This document shows positions 61,333 through 64,000 of a DNA stretch of 64,000 bases, piece by piece. Position numbers and translations under genes: made by a program. The notes under the pieces are model-generated. The model did no database searches and was not told where the DNA came from. It saw only the letters and a list, made by a program, of their open reading frames with translations. Each line of letters opens with the position of its first letter. Position 1 is the first letter of the stretch. Source of the stretch: Congregibacter brevis (GTDB lineage Bacteria; Pseudomonadota; Gammaproteobacteria; Pseudomonadales; Halieaceae); contig NZ_CP136865.1 of NCBI RefSeq assembly GCF_045689245.1, positions 1,736,001-1,800,000 of the forward strand. Reading direction: 5' to 3'.

Positions 61333-61803
61333 ATGGAACGACTTCAAAAGTTAATGATTGGAAACGCCTTTCTCGTGATTGTGATGAGCATGTTTGCGGG
61401 ATTCATGCTGGGCTTTGGCTTGATCGGTGGACTGGAACTGTATCCCAGCAAAATAGTAGCCATGCCCTATTACGGTACTGCGGAGGGTTGGGCTCGTGCT
61501 CACTCCGGCGGTTTAACAAACGGTCTCCTGATTCTTGCACTGGCTTGGGCACTTCCATTGATACCCCTGAGTGACAAGATGCGAAGTGTCACTGCTTGGG
61601 GCTTTATCTATATTGGCTGGGCGAATACCGTTTTTTACTGGGGCGGGAATGCGGCCGGCAGTCGCGCTCTGAGCTTTGGTGACAACCCTCTTGGAGCCAG
61701 CAATTTCTGGGGTGCACTGGGCTTTGGGATGGCATTTGTCGGGGCGCTGCTGATTGTGTATCTGCTCTGCTACGCCGCTATTCGCGCGCTGCGAAGCGCC
61801 TGA
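61333..61803 (+). CDS. Styrene-oxide-isomerase-like membrane protein
   Basis: 156 residues, four transmembrane helices. Styrene oxide isomerase (StyC, 169 aa) turns epoxides to aldehydes by Meinwald rearrangement. Here EGWARAHSGGLTNG aligns with its EGWARAHSGPALNG; the StyC haem ligand His58, Asn64 and Tyr103 correspond to His57, Asn63 and Tyr102. The StyC Asp95 position is Ile94 here. The residue roles are recalled from published work on StyC. The 25-odd-percent-looking similarity is by eye. ATG 61333 has GGAGG 10 nt upstream; an in-frame GTG at 61306 is less likely. Followed 6 nt later by the thioredoxin-like gene. Confidence 0.7.
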   Translation: MERLQKLMIGNAFLVIVMSMFAGFMLGFGLIGGLELYPSKIVAMPYYGTAEGWARAHSGGLTNGLLILALAWALPLIPLSDKMRSVTAWGFIYIGWANTVFYWGGNAAGSRALSFGDNPLGASNFWGALGFGMAFVGALLIVYLLCYAAIRALRSA

Positions 61804-61809
61804 GGAACA

Positions 61810-62601
61810 ATGATGCAGCAATTAAGGTTCGGTATATTTTTCTCAGTCTTTGGCGTGCTGCTCTCAATGCTCACCGCCAGCAGCTGGGCCAGCGATAGCT
61901 CAGGCACGCAGGAGTCAGCGTATATCGCTTCTGAAGATCCTATGGCCGACGTACAGAAGGGTCTTGAGCGCGCTAGGGCGCAGGATAAGCTCTTATTGGT
62001 CGTTATGGGCGCGCAGTGGTGTCATGACAGTCGGGGACTCGTCGAAAAGTTTTCTGATTCTCGGGTTGCGGAGTTACTGGCCGCGAACTACGAAACGGTA
62101 TTCATTGATGTCGGGTACTTCAAGGATCTAAGGGCGATAAGTCGCCGCTTCAATCAGGCGCATTATTTCGCGACGCCTACGGTGATGATTATCAATGCGG
62201 ATAACGAGCGGCTTATTAACCGAGACGATATGAGCATATGGGGCTCCGCAGACTCAGTGCCTCTAGAGAGATATCTGGAATACTTTGAGGTTTATGCTGC
62301 GAATCCCTCGCCAAATTATGTGCCCTTGCCGGATGCGCAGGCATCGCTGGTCTTGTCCTTTGAGCAGACTCAGTCAGAGCGGCTACAAAGCGCTTATGAA
62401 CATCTCGTGCCCGGTATGCAGGCCGAAGATCGAACCGGCGCGGCTGGGAAGGAATTTTTGCAGCAATGGCGCGAGGTTTGGCGCTATAGATCCGCTTTGC
62501 AAAAAGACATTCTCTCTTTACGCCAGCAGGCGCAAGAAGCGCCCGACACCGAGTTGGTGTTTCCGGAGTACCCATCGTTTAGCTGGGAGGGTGATTCCTA
62601 G
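61810..62601 (+). CDS. Exported thioredoxin-fold protein, single active cysteine
   Basis: 263 residues. Signal peptide (SVFGVLLSMLTASSWAS), then a thioredoxin-like domain with LLLVVMGAQWCHDSRG (about 60-76) and a cis-Pro region YFATPTVMII. The active site is WCHDS: the second Cys of WCxxC is Ser. So it is not a classical disulfide oxidoreductase; it may hold a mixed disulfide or act as a chaperone. The C-terminal ~100 residues are helical and unrecognised. It directly follows the isomerase-like gene (6 nt) with GAGG before the ATG. Confidence 0.78.
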   Translation: MMQQLRFGIFFSVFGVLLSMLTASSWASDSSGTQESAYIASEDPMADVQKGLERARAQDKLLLVVMGAQWCHDSRGLVEKFSDSRVAELLAANYETVFIDVGYFKDLRAISRRFNQAHYFATPTVMIINADNERLINRDDMSIWGSADSVPLERYLEYFEVYAANPSPNYVPLPDAQASLVLSFEQTQSERLQSAYEHLVPGMQAEDRTGAAGKEFLQQWREVWRYRSALQKDILSLRQQAQEAPDTELVFPEYPSFSWEGDS

Positions 62602-62665
62602 TCTCTATGGGAAAACTGACGTTTCCGCGGCTATTCGCAGCTATTCCCGGGTTGGAGGCCGGCCC

Positions 62666-64000
62666 TTAGGAAGCCAGAGCGACGTTACCCAGGGCTTCCT
62701 GATGAGCCAGGTATTCATCGTAGGTGCCCTGGAAATCGACCAGCTCACCGTCTCTAATGTCGAGAATGCGGGTAGCCAACGATGAGACAAACTCCCGGTC
62801 GTGGCTTACGAAGATCAGTGTGCCGTCATAGTGCTCGAGCGCCAGGTTTAGCGATTCGATGGACTCCATATCCAGGTGGTTAGTGGGCTCATCCAGCAGT
62901 AACACGTTGGTGTCCATCATCATAAGTTTGCCGAACAGTAAGCGGTTCTTTTCGCCTCCAGAGCACACCTTCGCTTTCTTCAGGAAGTCGTCCGATGAGA
63001 AGAGTAGTCTTCCCAATGTCGCGCGCACGATCTGATCGTCGTGGCTTGGCTTTCGCCATTGGCTCATCCAGTCAAACAGGTTGAGGTCTGAGTCGAACTC
63101 ATCATTGGTGTTTTGGGGGCAGTATCCGAGGGTCGCGCTCTCTGCCCACTTAACACTTCCTGCGTTGGCTTCGATCTGACCCATAAGGCAGCGTAGAAGC
63201 GTTGTCTTCCCGGCACCGTTCTCGCCGATGACCGCAAGCCGTGCTCCCGCTTCAAGAATCAGACTGCCTTTATCAAACAAGGGGCCCTCGTCGAAGCCGT
63301 GACCCAACTCCTCAAGGACAACCGCCTGACGATGAAGCTTTTTGTCTTGCTTAAAGCGAATGTAAGGGCTAACCCGACTGGACGGCTTGATGTCGTCTAG
63401 TTTGATTTTCTCAATGCGTTTGGCCCTAGAAGTGGCCTGCTTTGCCTTGGAGGCATTCGCCGAAAAGCGTGATACGAATTGCTTGAGATCGGCGATCTCC
63501 GCACTCTTCTTGGCGTTTTGTGACTGCAGACGTTCGCGCACCGCGGTGGAGGCAGTCATAAAGTCGTCGTAGTTGCCTGGATAGACGCGGAGCTCGCCGT
63601 AGTCGATGTCCGCCATATGTGTGCAGACCGCATTTAAGAAATGCCTGTCGTGAGAGATGATGATCATGGTCGATTTGCTTTGGTTGAGCACCGTTTCAAG
63701 CCAGCGAATCGTGTCGATATCGAGGTTGTTGGTGGGCTCGTCCAGAAGGAGAATGTCCGGATCGGAAAAAAGAGCCTGCGCCAACAGCACCCGTAGCTTC
63801 CACCCCGGTGCTACTTCGCTCATGAGTCCATGATGAAGTTCCTGAGCAATGCCAGCGCCCGTTAGAATCTCACCCGCTCGACTCTCGGCGGAGTAGCCGT
63901 CCATTTCAGCAAAGAGCACTTCCAGGTCAGCGACGCGCATACCATCCTCTTCTGACATATCAGGATTGGCGTAAATTTCGTCGCGCTCCTGCTTTACAGC
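62666..64000 (-). CDS. ybiT: ABC-F family ATPase YbiT, N-terminus cut by window edge
   Basis: Two ABC domains on one chain, no membrane part; ABC-F proteins act on the ribosome. Visible: VKQERDEIYANPDMSEEDG at the right edge, MSEVAPGWKLRVLLAQALF and LLLDEPTNNLDIDTIRW of domain 1, a linker with FVSRFSANASKAKQATSRA, and in domain 2 GENGAGKTTLLRC, SGGEKNRLLFGKLM and DEPTNHLDMESIESLN. It follows E. coli YbiT closely. The frame is open to 64000, so the start lies beyond the window. Confidence 0.95.
   Translation of the reverse strand, partial: AVKQERDEIYANPDMSEEDGMRVADLEVLFAEMDGYSAESRAGEILTGAGIAQELHHGLMSEVAPGWKLRVLLAQALFSDPDILLLDEPTNNLDIDTIRWLETVLNQSKSTMIIISHDRHFLNAVCTHMADIDYGELRVYPGNYDDFMTASTAVRERLQSQNAKKSAEIADLKQFVSRFSANASKAKQATSRAKRIEKIKLDDIKPSSRVSPYIRFKQDKKLHRQAVVLEELGHGFDEGPLFDKGSLILEAGARLAVIGENGAGKTTLLRCLMGQIEANAGSVKWAESATLGYCPQNTNDEFDSDLNLFDWMSQWRKPSHDDQIVRATLGRLLFSSDDFLKKAKVCSGGEKNRLLFGKLMMMDTNVLLLDEPTNHLDMESIESLNLALEHYDGTLIFVSHDREFVSSLATRILDIRDGELVDFQGTYDEYLAHQEALGNVALAS

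Overview
This 64 kb window is chromosomal DNA of a marine-type gammaproteobacterium. The order ubiG-mupP-yciK plus a TRZ/ATZ hydrolase, then gyrA-serC-pheA-tyrA-aroA-cmk-rpsA-ihfB, is the order found around PA3160-PA3175 of Pseudomonas aeruginosa. Differences point outside Pseudomonas: tyrA and aroA are separate genes, hisC is absent from the block, and several accessory families are typical of marine gammaproteobacteria. By overall look it best fits the OM60/NOR5 (Halieaceae) group. That placement is inference from protein resemblance and gene order. I see no phage, insertion sequence, integrase, CRISPR array, rRNA or tRNA gene.

Layout. 1-8.7 kb: a cardiolipin synthase cut by the window edge, a short tandem repeat, an AruH-like aminotransferase, then envelope quality-control genes (DegS-like protease, HtpX, a membrane-bound J-protein and a VWA protein), MsrA and a CBS protein. 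8.8-20.6 kb: RNA modification and housekeeping (rsmE, rimO, rluA, pdxJ, ppiA, yciB, a YciO-type gene, scpA-scpB-rluB). 20.6-37.1 kb: the conserved core. One divergent arm holds mtaD-ubiG-mupP-yciK. The other holds gyrA-serC-pheA-tyrA-aroA-cmk, then rpsA, ihfB and lapA-lapB-pyrF. This joins serine and aromatic amino-acid synthesis to DNA supercoiling, translation and LPS control. 37.3-41.9 kb: a ComEA-like DNA-binding protein and a three-gene surface polysaccharide module (epimerase, WecA/WbpL-type transferase, WbpM-type dehydratase).

42-64 kb is more accessory and mostly single genes on alternating strands: a DHH phosphoesterase with a LysR regulator, an aldo-keto reductase, a cation-efflux pump divergent from a TonB-dependent receptor, a GST, a phosphate-type porin, an SDR, a Tat-exported M19 dipeptidase homologue, threonine aldolase, RecQ, outer-membrane phospholipase A, an Old-Yellow-Enzyme, RlmA, an ABC-F protein (YbiT, cut by the window edge), and a small group of a flavoprotein, a styrene-oxide-isomerase-like membrane protein and a thioredoxin-like protein.

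Most noteworthy: (i) the flavoprotein / epoxide-isomerase-like / thioredoxin-like group at 59.9-62.6 kb, which resembles the logic of styrene degradation but with unrelated or diverged parts; (ii) recQ, whose conserved N-terminus can be read only from a non-ATG codon, probably CTG at 56279; (iii) several enzymes missing a textbook active-site or metal residue (M19 dipeptidase, RlmA, a crotonase, a thioredoxin-fold protein); (iv) a 21-bp in-frame tandem repeat that could encode a TQPVTPD-repeat tail on a small membrane protein.
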